A stretch of DNA of 64,000 nucleotides from Ophioceras dolichostomum (GCA_003049485.1 PYST01000002.1:124001-188000); one strand, 5' to 3'; shown: positions 45,398-58,900, numbered from the stretch's first letter. Notes: generated by a model from the letters alone, not told the origin. Numbers and translations are program-made.

Positions 45398-48300
45398 CTA
45401 TGTCGCCCCATCGTCCTGCAGAATCTCCCTCGCGACTTGAATGGCGGCCTCGGGCAGGCCAGCCAGACGAGCAACCTTGAGCGCATGGCTGCGGCGGTTG
45501 ATGCCCTTCCGTAGGCGGTGGACATAGACGAACGAGCCGCGGCCGTCCTCCTCGACGTCGGTGCAGTACATCTCGACGTCGCTGCCCAATCCCCGGGCGA
45601 CGGCCAAGTCGGCGACGCCGTGGAAATGGGTCGCGAACAGGGCGCGGCACCGGTTGACGCGCACGAGGTGGTCCAGACAAGCGAAGGCCACGGCGGCCCC
45701 GTCCTCGGGGGTGGTGCCGCGGCCGATCTCGTCCATGATGACGAAGCTGCGCGGCGTGGCGCGGCGGAGGATCTGCGCCGTCTCGAGCATCTCGACCATG
45801 AAGGTGCTCTGGTCGCGGAACAGGTCGTCCGCCGAGCCGACGCGGCTGAACAGCGCGTCGACGATGCCCAACTCGGCGTGCGACGCCGGCACGAAGCAGC
45901 CGATCTGCGCCAGCACCGTGATCAGCGCGTTCTGGCGCAGGAACGTCGACTTGCCCGCCATATTGGGGCCCGTGATCAGCCACAGGCTGCCGTGCGACGC
46001 GGACCCCACGAAGCAGTCGTTCGCCGCGAAGGAGCGGCCCTTCTCGGCTAGCCCGCCCTCGACGGTGGGGTGGCGGCCGCCCACGACGGCGTGCGCCGTG
46101 CCGCGGTTCACGACGGGCCGCACGAGGCCCTGGTCCGCGGCTAGGCGCGCGAAGCCGGCGGCGATGTCGAGCTCGTCGAGCACGGCGGCGTTGCGGCGCA
46201 GGGCGACGAGCGCCCGGACCACGTCGGAGCGCAGCGACCGGAACACGCGCTGCTCCTCGGAGCGGATGGCCATGCGGGCCTGGTCGAGCTGGCCGCCGAG
46301 CGAGGTCCACTCGGGCAGGTGGAACGAGCGCGTCGAGCGGCTGGAGCTGACGGTTTTGATGGACGGGTCCTCTGCCGTCGGCGCTGCGTGGCGCATGTCC
46401 TTGCCCTTGACGTGGCAGATGTGGCCCAGCCCGGGCGTCCAGCGCAGAGTCAGGGAGGGGGCGCCGAGCCGGGCTTGCAGAGCCTCGGCCAGCTCAGCCT
46501 TCTCCTCCAGAAGCGCCGAGAGCTTTGCGTGCAGTCTGGCCAGTGTGCGGCTCGCGGCGGGCCGCATGATCCAGGCGTCGTTGTCCGCACTGTAAAACTC
46601 CCGTATGGACGTCGGCCGCTTCTTCTTAGAGGCGGCGGCAGCCGTCTTCGGGAGCACGGCGGCGTCTGCTTGCGAGCCCTCGGCAGTGACGACGTGCTGG
46701 GCCAGTTCTATCATCTCGCCCGCCGCGTCCTGCTCCTGCATGTGCTGTTGGACCAGGCCCTCCTCGTCGATGGCTTCGCGGATGCGGAGGGCGAGAGCTA
46801 GGGGCTTGTCGAGGCTGATACGCGAGGTCATGACTGAGAGGCAGCCGTCTTCTTCAGCATCGGTATCGACCTGGGCGTCCTGGAGCAGGTTGACGATGTC
46901 CTCGGTTGCCTTGATGGTCCTTGCAAGGTCGAGCAGGTCGTCTGGCTCGCCTCGGCCTAGGGCGAATTTCTGGACAAGACGTTGAGAATCGTGACATCTT
47001 CGGAGCAGGAGCACGACTCTGTCGCGGAGGTTCTCGTCGTCGATAAAGCGTGATACCAGATCTTGTCGGAAGGTTATGACGTCCAGTGATGTCGACGGCG
47101 CGCCTGCGATATGGTTGGTTGCCTTGTTAGTAGTCCCCTACTAATATCCGTCGCATGATACTCGGCCATGCGTGCGAGACAAACACGACAAAACACGACG
47201 CTTACCCAACCACTCATTGAGCAACCTCGCACCGCTTTTTGTGACCGTTCGTCTGATCGCGTGGAGCAGACTTCCCCGAAACCCACTGTCCCGGATGGTC
47301 TGCTTGATCTCGAGAGACCGCATGCTGTTCTTGTCTATGGTCATGACCTCCATGGTCTCGTATCGGACCGGTGGCTGCAGCTTCATGCTCAGTCCCTGCA
47401 GGCGGTCCTTGACGTAGTGAAGGAGCAAGCTGCCAGCCTGAACCTCATCCGTGGTGAAGGAGCTTAGCGTCTGCGGAGCAATCTCGGACTCGAGCACGTC
47501 CGCCCAGTCAGCGGGCGTCCATGACCCCTGGGCCTGGCTATACGTCGTGAGGTGCTTCTCCTCGGCCAGGAGGGCTAGGAGACCATCGCCCCCGCGACTC
47601 TGGACATCCTCAGCCAAGACGATCTCCCTGGGACACACGCGAGAGAGAATCGAGCTCAGAGACCCAAGAGTGCTAGACTCGGTAACGAAGTGGCCTGTCG
47701 ACAGATCGAGCCAGGCAAAGCCCAGGGGCGAGGCGGCAGCATTGTCAATGGATAGAGACGCCTTGATGGCCGCGTTGACAACTTCAGCGTCTGTCTCCTC
47801 GGCAGGCGGCTCTTCTACAACGCCGTCACCTTTAGGGAGGTGGATGGCCATGACGTAATTGTTGGTGTACGGGTCCATGAAGTTCTCATCAATCAGCGTG
47901 CCGGGTGTGATGACCCGGGCGACCTTCCGGTCGTGCATAAGGCCGCCGGACTTGACCTTGTCGGAGGCATCATTGGGAAACTCCTCCGCGATGGCAACAT
48001 AGCGGTTCAGGTCCTGGACAAGGATCTTGAGGAAGCGGTCCAGCTGGAAGAAGGGGAATCCGGCCTAGTTGTTATCCAGTCACCCGGCAGGGAGGCATCA
48101 TCAGAATCGGTCCGTGTCTGTATATCATGGCCACGCCAGGACGTAGTAAAGAATCAAAATAAAGTGGGAAAACAAGAAAAAGTAGAAGAGGCAGAGAAGG
48201 AGAAAGATCCATCAATGTACCATCGGAACGTTGCCAGCGCCGGTCTTCTTCTGGGCGACCTTGAGGTTTAACAGCGGGCCGAACTCCTGAGCGTGCTCAA

Positions 48301-48787
48301 AATACATCTCATAGAATCCACCGACGCGGGTCAGCAACACGCAGTTGTCAAACTTCTGCATGTTGCGCTTGGCCTGCAGGACCACGGTCGGGTAGGCTGG
48401 ACCGTCGTCCTCCTCGACCGGGAGAGGCTCCGCGTCGATGAGGCCTTGAGGCAAGTCATCGAGCTTGACAACGGTCTTGGTCCTCTTGCCCCTCACCTGT
48501 TGCTGGCGCCACTCTACCGCTGGTCGTGGTGAGCATATCGACGGAGTTATCGGGGTTTTAGTTGTTGTTGTTGCGTTTGTGGCTGCCAACAACAGCGGAT
48601 GGCGTTGCTGCCGGCGTTGATACTGGTGGCGAACTCTCGCGGCCGGGTCATCATGGCCTGAGGCGGTGGCTACATATCGGAGACCTAACAGGGATTTAGT
48701 GGCGTCGGAGGCGGCCCTGGCTGGGCCCAGATGATCGGAACGGACGATGCGAAGGCGCGCCGCGGGGGAAAATCGCGGCGAGAGCAT
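45398..48787 (-). CDS. msh1: Mitochondrial DNA mismatch-repair protein Msh1 (MutS family)
   Basis: Minus-strand exons are 48787-48221, 48064-47206 and 47103-45398, 1043 aa. The first about 95 residues are Arg/Ser/Ala-rich with few acids, fitting a mitochondrial presequence. The mismatch-recognition domain carries the MutS Phe-x-Glu motif (GGFYEMYFEHA); connector, core and clamp domains follow. The ATPase shows TGPNMAGKST (Walker A, about 850), STFMVEMLETA, VIMDEIGRGT (Walker B, about 928) and ATHFHGVADL. Msh1 binds mismatches in mitochondrial DNA and keeps that genome stable. The lack of a nuclear MSH-type PIP box and the presequence favour Msh1 over Msh3/Msh6. Intron 1 uses the donor GTACAT; phases agree throughout. 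The ATG at 48787 is the first in frame. Confidence 0.95.
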
Positions 48788-51700
48788 CAAGATGGGCTGT
48801 TTCGTTTGGGCGGTCCCGTGAGGGGTAGCTGTTGCAATCTGTTGCGGGCTGGGAGGTGAGGGGAACGGGCGAAAGTGCCCGAGATTAATCTCTCTCTGGC
48901 TCTGTTGCTATCGTTGATGTCTGCTAATAGGAATCCAATACGAGAGATGTGGCGCCAATACCAGCTTCAGTACGCCGTACAGGAGCTCGAGGAGGAGCTA
49001 TGTTCAGGCCACTGGCAACCGTTAGATACCGGCAGAGGAAGCATCCGCAGCGGTCGTGGCGGGAGGTTTCGGCCTGCCAAGGACGAGATTGGCAAGATGG
49101 CCAGTGTTGGCAGTTCAGGGCAGGTGAGGACGGGATGGGATGGACCGGGAGTGGATGGAACCGGGTCGAGAGGGCGATCTGGATTTGATTATTTCGTGAG
49201 CCGTTCGGCCGTCACGTTATTTTCAGCACGACCCAACATCGTCTCGCCTCGTTGTTTGCGTGACGATCGGCGAGGTACGGAACGAACCCGTCAAAAAGCG
49301 CGTACAGTGCTAATTGCAAATTTCAAACCCCCCATGCCCTGTGTTTGGGCGTTGGACAGGGCGAGGCACTGTGCGGCCTCAGCTGAGATTCTGGGAAAGC
49401 ACATGGTCTGTGGCTCATGTCGTAGTCCGAGCGGAAAATGACCTCACTGGCTGAAAAACACCCGGAAACAAACACAAAAAGAGCGTGATGATGGGATTAG
49501 GAATACCGTGTATCCGTGTAAGGATGAGGAGCGCCTCAGCATGATAGCTTGAATTAAGGGCTGGATTCGCAGTCCAGTGAGTTCACACTGCCACTGCCTC
49601 CACGATCGATGCAGGTGCTGGCTGGGCCTACTCTGTAGATGCGCCGCCACATCCCTCCGAGATTTGAGTTCCCAAGGCGGACTCCGGCCCTGATTGTACC
49701 ACCACATAATTCTGCAGGCCACAGATAGATCATTAGCGGGTACCTACCGAAAACCTACCGCAGCACCTCAGGCTATCTGGCTCTTTTCCACAGGCCAGTC
49801 GGGCGGTCATGATGGAAGAATCGTGCAACCTGCCGCACCAGTTGGGGGTTCAGCGGGCGCAGAGAGCGCAGAGAGCGGAGAATGCAGGATGAGGATCATG
49901 CGCATCTCGCCATGTCATCTATCCAAAAATTCTACAATTCCAAAAATCTCGAGGGGGTGATGGCCTGCAATGCATGCAGTGCCTGCACCACATGAGCGCA
50001 TCAGAACCAGCGACATTACCAGCAGCAACACCAACATCAGCAACCACAGGCAACCACGAGTACCACCACATGAACGATATTTCAGCTGCCGGCCGGGGAA
50101 GAAACGAAGCGAGGCTGTTGTTGTACATGAGGAAGGTACGTCTACAACCTTCGTCCGGTGAGTGAGGATGGATGATGCCAGACAGATGACATGCTGGCCA
50201 GATGGCAGCTTGGCTGGCTGGTGGACACACGTTCGGAATTACTTGCCCGCAATGGATGGCGATGTGTGTTGAAAATGAGGATTGGTTGCTACCAACATGG
50301 AACAAGATAGACAATTTGGTGGACCGGGTCATCCACCCGCCGGCCTGAAGACGACCCGGCCGATTGTCGAAACAAACAAAAAAACTCCTCAAGATGCGCA
50401 CAAAAAAAAAGAATGAGAAAAAATAAGCAAAAAAGAAGAAGAAATGCAAAAAGGAAGGGATCGCCAAACACTGTTTTTCACCCCCGGCAGTGTGTGAATG
50501 GTGAATCGTGAGGGTTCATCCCTCCTTCCCCGTCCATCTTGACTCCTTTGAGTGACGGGAACTCGGTAGGAGGTACCTTACGTCCGGTGACGAACGTGCG
50601 TTGCTCGCTGCAGAAAGGGACCGTCCACCCGCCGCGCAAGAGCCAAACAAGGCAAGAGGAAGCCTCCTCCATGGAAGAACTATCCACTTGGTTGACCAGA
50701 TTGGCAGATCGAGCTCGCGGTTGGGCGAAGAAAGGGTCAAGGGGAGGGTCGAGGAGGGGTGGCGTTGGGCCGAAGAGGCGCCAATGGGCCGGCCGGCATG
50801 ACAGCAGAATGGCACCATGGGTCCAGGTCTTGATTGCTAACACACATAGTGAGACGCATCGGGATCGACCGATTTTGGCGCGCCTGCCACGATTTCTCAG
50901 GCCATTTCTGACAGCTCCGCCCTCGGTCGAGTTATGTGTGCCAAACAACTCGCAGACCTCCGCAAATGTGCTCTGATTAACGAGCCCAGAGAAGTGACCA
51001 AGTCGGGGCGCCCCCCCTTGTCCATGCGCCTGTTCGTTGTTATGACTGCCCATGATTTGCCATGGCCTGCCATGGCCCATAACATTCCATATTCGATCAG
51101 GCCCTACGGAAGTATCCCTTGTGCTCGTTACGGCTCCTGTTCGTACGAGCGACTTGGGAGGGCGACTTGGAAAGCGATTCCAGGCTGCCCACTACTGCCC
51201 ACTACTGCCCACTACTGACCATGTCCTCGGATCATTGTGGACGAACGTGCCATCGAGCCGCATTGCCGTCGGCTTGTGTGTTTTCCTCCTCTCCTCTTTC
51301 TTCCATCCTTCCTCGTATGTACAAGCTGGATGTTGATCCTCCCTACCACACACAGTACATCCCTTTCTGCCTGCCTTGCTTGTCGGTCTGCTTCTGTACA
51401 CAGTACTCCCAGAGCGAGCCACTTTCACTGCCACTCCCACAGATTCCCAGGCTCCCAGGGCGCTTCGCCAGTGCGGAGCGTTGCGTTCTCCCGTCCGGCC
51501 CCAAGTGGTGTTGATTCCCATATTTTCAGCCCATCGTCATCTACCGGCCTCGTCTTCTCTTCCGATCTCTCCCCTGCTCTCCTATCCCTGTGAGTGAGAT
51601 AGAGTACGGGGGTGACTGGTGGTAGCACGACAAGGTATAAATCACCATCCGTCTCCTTATGCCATCCCCCACACCCTCACGGGCCCTCTTGTTATATCCT

Positions 51701-52049
51701 TCCCCCCTTCTCACCGTCTCGCTCCCACATACACAGACACGCACACTCACAGACATAACGGGCTGGCCGGCTCTGTTTCTCATCTTGCTGGCGCCTGCCC
51801 CTCTCAACCAACCAACCTGCCAACAAACGCTTTTGTTACCAGGTGTCTACCTCAGGTAGTTGCCTACCAGTATCCATCATCTCTCTCTCCCCCTCTCATT
51901 GCATAGGACTCTGTTTCTCTTGGTAGCCCATCATCCCTGCCGGGACATCGTCCCATTTAAAAGCCAGCCGTCTGTTGGGCGCGCCGAGTGGGCCTTGCCT
52001 AGCAGCCATATCACGCAACCCCCATTCCCTCGACCCAGACAAGCCGACC
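48788..52049. other. Long divergent intergenic region
   Basis: 3.3 kb between the divergent msh1 and the acidic-tailed protein gene. Open frames up to about 200 codons occur (48875-49441 +, 50478-51080 -), but without family resemblance. A decamer repeat lies at 51186-51215, and a TATAAA at about 51637 could serve the downstream gene. A-rich stretches occur near 50390-50450. The rest is unremarkable. Confidence 0.5.
51186..51215. repeat. Three-copy decamer repeat
   Basis: The unit TGCCCACTAC is repeated three times without change, then starts a fourth time. Intergenic microrepeat; likely replication slippage. Confidence 0.85.
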
Positions 52050-53183
52050 ATGGCCACATCAGCGCCCATATCGGTCTTGCCTCTCCCCTTTAAACCGCAA
52101 ATCCCGGTGACTCCTCCACCGGATTGCCAGAGTTTCCCATCTCAGACCTCTTCCGCCCTTTCTCCCCAGCGACTGAGGGCCTTCAACCAGGAGGCATTTG
52201 GCGTAATGGAGACGAAAGTCGAGGCAGCACCAGCCACGACAACAGCGACGACGACAGTGAAGACGGCGACGACATCCGCAACAACAGCGGAGGCAACTTC
52301 AGCGGCGATGACGGCCCAAATGCCGGGCTCGGTCTGTCAAGGACACGACCTGCACAGTGGCAAGGCAGACCTGGGCACGGGGCCGCTCGACCCACGATAC
52401 CTCGCAATGGTCTCACGCATCGCAGCATACTACCAGCAGCGGTGCCAGGCCGTATCCAACTACCAACACCAGCGATGCCAGGCGTGGGCGAACATGCAGC
52501 GACAGAAGTGCCAAGAGATGACCCAGGCGGCGATGCTAGTAGTTGCATGGTACGTCCGCGACCGCATCCAGCGGCGGAGGAAGCGACAGAAGCGCCAGTT
52601 CCGCCGCGGACTGTCGGAGCGGACGGCGGGGGCTGGCGGGAGCGGACCCGGCGGCGTCAGCAAGGCGAAGAAGAACGAGTCGGTCCGCAAGTGGGTGTCG
52701 CAAATCCCGGAAGGCGCACTCTCCCCGAACTCCGTAACCGCCCTAGCCAAGCCATCAGACAAGGAGGAGCTCGAGTTCTCCATGGACGTGGAGCCGCCAC
52801 CTGATAAGGACGCCAAGCTCTTCGCCGTCGCCGACAACCTGATCAAGAGCCAGCTAGCGCGCATCGACGTGCCATTGATGGGCGCCATCTCGTTCGACGA
52901 AGAGAGCGACAGCGAAACGGAGAGTGAGGACGAGGAGCTGAACCGGTGGCGCCAGCAAGACGATGACCAGGACGTCAAGCTGAAGACCAGCGACCACAAA
53001 GTCCACGTCGCCGGCCCGGAGGAACAAGAACAAGAAGACTACGACGACGACGACGAAGACGACGACGAAGACTACTCGTACGAAGACGAAGACATGGACG
53101 ACTACGATGACGAGAATGCGTCAGGCCTGGTCCAGAAGGGCACTGGCAGCGCGAAGCCCACCGAGAGTTTGCTGCCGTCGTGA
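52050..53183 (+). CDS. Unrecognised fungal protein with 11-residue QRCQ repeat and acidic tail
   Basis: Single-exon frame of 377 aa from the ATG at 52050; the open frame extends 25 codons upstream without another ATG. The first 110 residues are Pro/Thr/Ala-rich. At about 127-159 lie three 11-residue units aligned on Gln-Arg/Lys-Cys-Gln: YYQQRCQAVSN, YQHQRCQAWAN, MQRQKCQEMTQ. A hydrophobic AAMLVVAWYV and then a very basic DRIQRRRKRQKRQFRR follow. A middle region with SIPEGALSP-like sequence leads to a highly acidic Asp/Glu tail (about 310-365). I do not recognise a family. An amphipathic, possibly membrane- or nucleic-acid-binding helix is an inference from the repeat and basic patch. Codon bias supports a real gene. 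Confidence 0.75.
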   Translation: MATSAPISVLPLPFKPQIPVTPPPDCQSFPSQTSSALSPQRLRAFNQEAFGVMETKVEAAPATTTATTTVKTATTSATTAEATSAAMTAQMPGSVCQGHDLHSGKADLGTGPLDPRYLAMVSRIAAYYQQRCQAVSNYQHQRCQAWANMQRQKCQEMTQAAMLVVAWYVRDRIQRRRKRQKRQFRRGLSERTAGAGGSGPGGVSKAKKNESVRKWVSQIPEGALSPNSVTALAKPSDKEELEFSMDVEPPPDKDAKLFAVADNLIKSQLARIDVPLMGAISFDEESDSETESEDEELNRWRQQDDDQDVKLKTSDHKVHVAGPEEQEQEDYDDDDEDDDEDYSYEDEDMDDYDDENASGLVQKGTGSAKPTESLLPS

Positions 53184-55904
53184 CAACACCCTCCGCTGTT
53201 CTTCCTCCACCCCTCAACAACAAACACTCAACGAACAAAGAACGAAAAGACATACACACAACTCATCAACCATCTACACATTTCGATAAACTACAACAAA
53301 CATCATTTAAGCAAACATGATCAACGTTGAGGACAGGATTGGAGTCGGCGCTTATAATGATATGGTGGATTTGTTATTATTCAGGGGACGGCGTTTTTTC
53401 TTTGGACTTGGCGAACATGGACGTTTTCGCATACTCTCTCATTAACCATCTCCATGCATTGCTGCACGGCGTTTCCTTTCTCTCTCCCGATAACATCGCT
53501 GTCGTGTATAACATTTTGATACATGAAAAAGGAGTTGTCGTCGGAGCCCTTTTTTTTCCCGCTTTTTTTCCCCTTCTTTTTTCTTTCCTTCCTGTTTTCC
53601 ACTGTTTGGGTATACACATGCCTCTCCACACTTTTTGATACCAGCTGGTCGCTTCCGCATGACGCGAGCACGAAAGGCAGTGCTGGCACAGCGGGTTGCA
53701 CGTTGTACATAAAACAATGTATGCAGATGCAATGCAACCCATATCACTCACCTCTTGTCTTTCCCACGTGTGCCTAACTGCCTATTCGTCGGCAGGCCTA
53801 ATATCGGGTCGAACCCGGTGATCGATGCATGCGAAGGTCTGGAAACCTCTCCGATTCCTACAGTGTGCTCCGCGAGACCCTGCCAGTCCAGTGCAGATCT
53901 TGGTACATTGTCTCCGTCGGCGACAGTCGGTTGGGTGGCGATAGGCGCCCTCGGCTGATTGCCTTGAGACCTGCAGCCACCCATGGGTGTTGAGCCTTTC
54001 CGTACCCCGATGACTCTTCTTGTGCCTCCCCAGACAGGAATAGGTCCGTCGTCCTACCAGACTCTCTTAGTCGGACAGCCGAAAGGGAACCCGAGGCGCA
54101 CTAGACGGGAGGCACAACGCACGAATTCGTCGGCACATGGGCAGGCACCTAGGTGAAGTGATTCCGTAGCAGAAGGTGGTGGAAGATCCGACATGGAAAA
54201 TGTGTCCGTTCCGTCAGACACAGTTCCCGGTCTGTCATACGGAGCATTCATGTTTGGATTGAAGGCAGAGCCTCAGAGTCGTAATGGAGGACTGTCAGTC
54301 TCGACCCAAGGTTGTCGTGTAGCAGGCACTGATCGTGTTCTTTCCGTCTCTCCGATCTCGTCCACCTCACTCGGGATGGACAGAAACATACGGTAGGTGT
54401 GCTTGACTTTGAATATGTGCTTTATTCGTCTGAAGATGGCTACAATTTCGGGTCCTCTTTCCTGTTTTATCTGGCAGGTAGGCAACCTCGACCACACCTT
54501 CCCGAGGGTATCAATACCCTGAGCACTCAGGTGCACACACCTACATGTGCCTTCCGATTTCTCGTAGAACAGATCTTGGCCGTGGTCGTAGGTGACCATG
54601 GTGAAGAGACCAAAACCTTCGACAGAAGTCGTCCCAATCCCTCTGACATAGAATATCTCTCCTCCAAGCTCATCAAGTCGGCCGCTTGATCTGCTCCTCT
54701 AATTTCATCAATTCCTCCTCACTTGCTTCTAGCCGTACCTCGGATCTTACCTACAGCACGTCGAGAGCCCGCACTCCCTTGCAGTGAATACCCGATTCCG
54801 CGCTTCGAAATATATTTGTTCGAAGCCGTCGCGTTACTATCAGAAGGCAGTCCCTATCCCTCGCCCCTCACCTCACGAACGATGCTGCTCCGATAGAAAT
54901 ACGCCCAGCCTCAACCTACAGCTCTCTTCGGTATTATCTATTGTCCTAGAAACCACTAGCACAATCTCTAAATTTTCAGTTGCTCACGCTCCAGCTATGA
55001 GCCCGCACAGCGGCACAGCTCCCACGATGAGGTCAGTTGTCTTTTTCATGCTTTGTTTCATTCCTCAACCAACACATGATGTTCACCTAGCAAGTGCAAC
55101 GGGCAGACCTGCTTCTCCCCGCCTGTTCCACTCACTCAATCATCTCTTGTCACGGGTTCCGCCCCGGCACAAACTTGGTCGTTACTCCCCACAAACCCCG
55201 CACCTGCCCTGGTTTCGCCAACCTTTAGCGACCAATCGTAATAGCATTGCCCCTGCAAGCTGTCGGCGTGGCAAGCTCCATCCCCCAAGCTCTGTTAGCT
55301 TTCCCGAGGGAGGGGCTGAGGGGGTGCTGCTCCAGCGCTGTGCCAGTTCCTCGTCCTCGTTCCATTCAAGGTCCAGGTGAGACAAGCGCTCCGACGACCT
55401 ACATGTAATGTTGCTTGCGCGCTCTCCAGCAAGCCACAACGCCGGCTGTCATACATTCATTTAGAACACATCTTTTCATTCAACCCGACCTCTCTCTCAT
55501 CTCTTTCTTCTTTTATTTCTGTCGTTTTCACAAACCCCTTTCTCAAACCGTCAGCGCTGCTTTTGGTTACGAGTAGACTACTAGCTATAGCTGCCATTAT
55601 CGGTTACTCCTGTCCAACGTCCTGGACTTGATGTACGAGCTAAGGAGCTGACCCGACTTGCGCTCACGACAACCTTCTCTCCAGTCTCACAGAGGTTCTC
55701 CCCCCTCCAGTAGGGCCGGATCTGTCCGACGCTGCTTTGACCGACATTGTAGACGCGAAGGCGACGGTCTCCGTCCGTGTGGCCTCCTTTGACATTGAAG
55801 GAATTGGAAGGATTGGAGACATTGGACCGGGTGGTGGTTCACACAGCTCGAAGGGCAGCGGCACTCAGTCGTATATCATCAAAGCTGCCAGAAAGCTTGC
55901 CATC
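53184..55904. other. Intergenic region and probable ams1 leader
   Basis: 2.7 kb with no recognised gene. Short ATG frames lie at 54193-54689 and 54784-55380. The ams1 frame stays open upstream of its ATG to about 55737, so a longer N-terminus reached by 5' splicing is possible. A TTCGA-containing small hairpin near 53800-53820 was checked and is not a tRNA. Confidence 0.5.
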
Positions 55905-58900
55905 ATGGGCGGTGAAACTACGAGAAACCCGACGCCGAAGCCCTACCCTGAGCAGGCGCCGAAGCCTGTTGGACAATGGATCACCGGCCTGTACCGGAGC
56001 AGGCTGAATCAGTTCACTGATCTCGGTCAGTTCCAATCGCAGAACTTGCAAGCGTTAGTTCATCAACTCCACTCCCGTACTCCTAATGCCCCTCCATGGT
56101 TTCCTATGCAGATGTACAGATGGCTACTGACGGGTGCTTCTCAATCAACACGTCTATTCACAGGATGATCACGGAGGATGTCGTCTCTGGCGAGCCGGAT
56201 GTCAAGCTTGCAGTCTGGGATGCTCCCGGCCTATCTCGTCCTACATTCCAGGAGGCCGTTGCTGGAGAGTACAGACGTGCGGAGGTGGGCAATTGGTTTG
56301 GCCCCTCATGGTCGACGCACTGGTTCAAGGTCACCCTGACCGTTCCCGAGAAGCTCCGTGAGAAGGAGCTTCTGGAGCTTCACTGGGATGCGAACAATGA
56401 AGGAATGGTCTGGTCGCAAGATGGCAATCCGCTGCAGGGCCTGACGGGCGGCGGTGAGCGTGTGGAGTGGATCCTACCGGACTCGTTCCGCGATGGAGAG
56501 GAGCACACCATCTACATCGAGATGGCCTGCAATGGCATGTTCGGCAACGCACCCGGCGGCGATGGTATCCAGCCTCCGGACCCGAACAAGTACTTCCAGC
56601 TGCACCGCGCCGAGATCGCAGCCATTAACCCGGATGCCCGGCAGCTGCACATCGACTTCTGGATCCTTGGGGACGCTGCCCGGGAGTTCCCGCAGGACTC
56701 CTGGGAGCAGCACAAGGCACTTAAGGTGGCCACCAAGATCGTCGAAACGTTCAAGCTGGGCGACAAGGACTCAATCCGGGAGTGCAGGAAGATTGCGCAG
56801 GAGTACCTCGGTCCCAATGTCGACTCGCACAAGGTGTATGAGAGCGGCAAGGACCCTCTGGTCTTCGGCATTGGTCATTGCCACATCGACACGTGCTGGC
56901 TCTGGCCTTGGGCTGAGACCAAGCGCAAGGTTGCACGCTCCTGGTCTAATCAGTGCGACTTGATGGACCGCTATCCGGAGCTCAACTTCGCCTGCTCGCA
57001 GGCTCAGCAGTACAAGTGGCTGAAGCAGTACTACCCGTACGTGTTCGACAGGGTCAAGGAGAAGGTCAAGCAGGGCCAGTTCCACCCCATTGGTGGCAGC
57101 TGGGTCGAGCACGACACCAACATGCCCAGCGGTGAGTCCCTCGTGCGCCAGTTCCTGTACGGACAGCGCTTCTTCGAGGGCCACTTCGGGGAACGCTGCC
57201 AGACTTTCTGGCTGCCCGACACTTTTGGCTACTCGAGCCAGCTGCCGCAGCTGTGCCGTCTCTCGGGTATGAATCGCTTCCTCACTCAGAAGCTGAGCTG
57301 GAACAACATCAACAAGTTCCCGCACACCACCTTCAACTGGGTGGCGCTGGACGGCAGCCAGGTCATCTGCCACATGCCCCCCTCGGAGACGTATACAGCC
57401 GAGGCGCACTTCGGAGACGTCAAGCGCAGCATCACCCAGCACAAGTCGATGGACCAGGATGCGACCTCACTGCTGGTCTTCGGCAAGGGCGACGGCGGAG
57501 GCGGCCCTACGTGGCAACACATCGAGAAGCTGCGTCGGTGCCGTGGCATGAGCGACAAGGTCGGTCTCCTGCCGCGCGTGCACATGGGCAACTCGGTCGA
57601 TGACTTCTTCGACAAGCTGCAGGACAAGGCCGACAACCTCGTCACCTGGTACGGCGAGTTGTACTTCGAGCTTCACCGCGGGACGTACACCACTCAGGCC
57701 AACAACAAGTACAACAATCGCAAGGCCGAGACCACACTCCGTGATGTCGAGCTGCTGGCCACGATCGCGTCCCTCAAGGACAGCACTTACAAGTACCCGA
57801 AGGAGGACATTGACGATATGTGGGAGGCCACGCTGCTGTGCCAGTTCCACGATTGTCTGCCGGGTAGCTCCATTGAGATGTGCTACGACGACTCGGACGA
57901 AGTGAGTGCCTCCTCACCCCTCCACCCAAGAAGTTGCGTTGGGGACCACGAGGAGATTCGAATGCTGACGGGCTATCTTATTTACTCCTAGCTCTACACC
58001 AAGCTCTTCGAGACTGCAGATCGCGTTAGGAAGGAGATCTATAAAGTTCTCGGCCTGTCGGACGCCTCGGCCTCTGTGGCTGGAAACCCGGTTGCGATCA
58101 ACACACTGCCCTGGCACCGTAAGGCGGTAGTGGATGTCTCCGATGCCGACTGCGGCGTGGCTTGTGGCAACGGCAGCCTCTTGAACGTTCGCACGTTCAA
58201 GATGTCGGCGACGAAGAAGGAGGTCTCGGTCACCGAGGTTTCCGACGGCGTTTTCGTCATGGAAAATGACCAGCTGCGGGTCCAGGTGGAGAGGGGCGCG
58301 ATCACTTCCCTCTACGACCGCAGGGCTGACCGCGAGGTGATTGCCAAGGGCGGCAAGGCCAATCAGTTCGTCATTTTTGACGACAAGCCGTTGTACTGGC
58401 AGGCGTGGGACGTGGAGGTGTACCATCTGGACACGCGCAAGGAGCTCACCTCGGCGGCGACCAAGATTGCGGAGGAGAAGTCGCATCGGGTGAGCGTCGT
58501 GACGGAGACCAAGATCAGCGAGCTGAGTTCGATTCGCACGACCATCAGCCTCTCGGCGGCGCTTGAGGGCCAGCAGTCTTGGGTCGAGGTGACCAGCGAC
58601 GTGGACTGGCACGAGACAATGAAGTTCCTCAAGGTCGAGTTCCCTGTGGACGTGCGCAACACGGAGGCCTCGTACGAGACGCAGTTTGGTGTGGTGCGGC
58701 GCCCGACGCACTACAACACCACGTGGGACATGGCCAAGTTCGAGGTGTGCTGCCACCGCTTTGCCGACCTGTCGGAGAGCAACTACGGCGTGTCGGTCCT
58801 CAACGACAGCAAGTACGGGTTCGCCACATGCGGCAGCCTGATGCGCCTGTCGCTTCTGCGCTCCCCCAAGGCCCCCGACGCCCATGCCGACATGGGCAAG

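Noticed and set aside
48875..49441. 188-codon open frame beginning near msh1
   Set aside because: A possible ATG exists at 48917, but the translation is Gly/Arg-rich without family resemblance and overlaps the msh1 promoter.
50478..51080. 200-codon minus-strand open frame
   Set aside because: No recognisable domain, no codon bias and no splice structure; open by chance in GC-rich DNA.
53795..53825. tRNA-like TTCGA loop on the minus strand
   Set aside because: The stem-loop has no matching anticodon, D-arm or acceptor partner at the right spacing. GGTTCGA-like matches at about 44875 and 34070 fail likewise.
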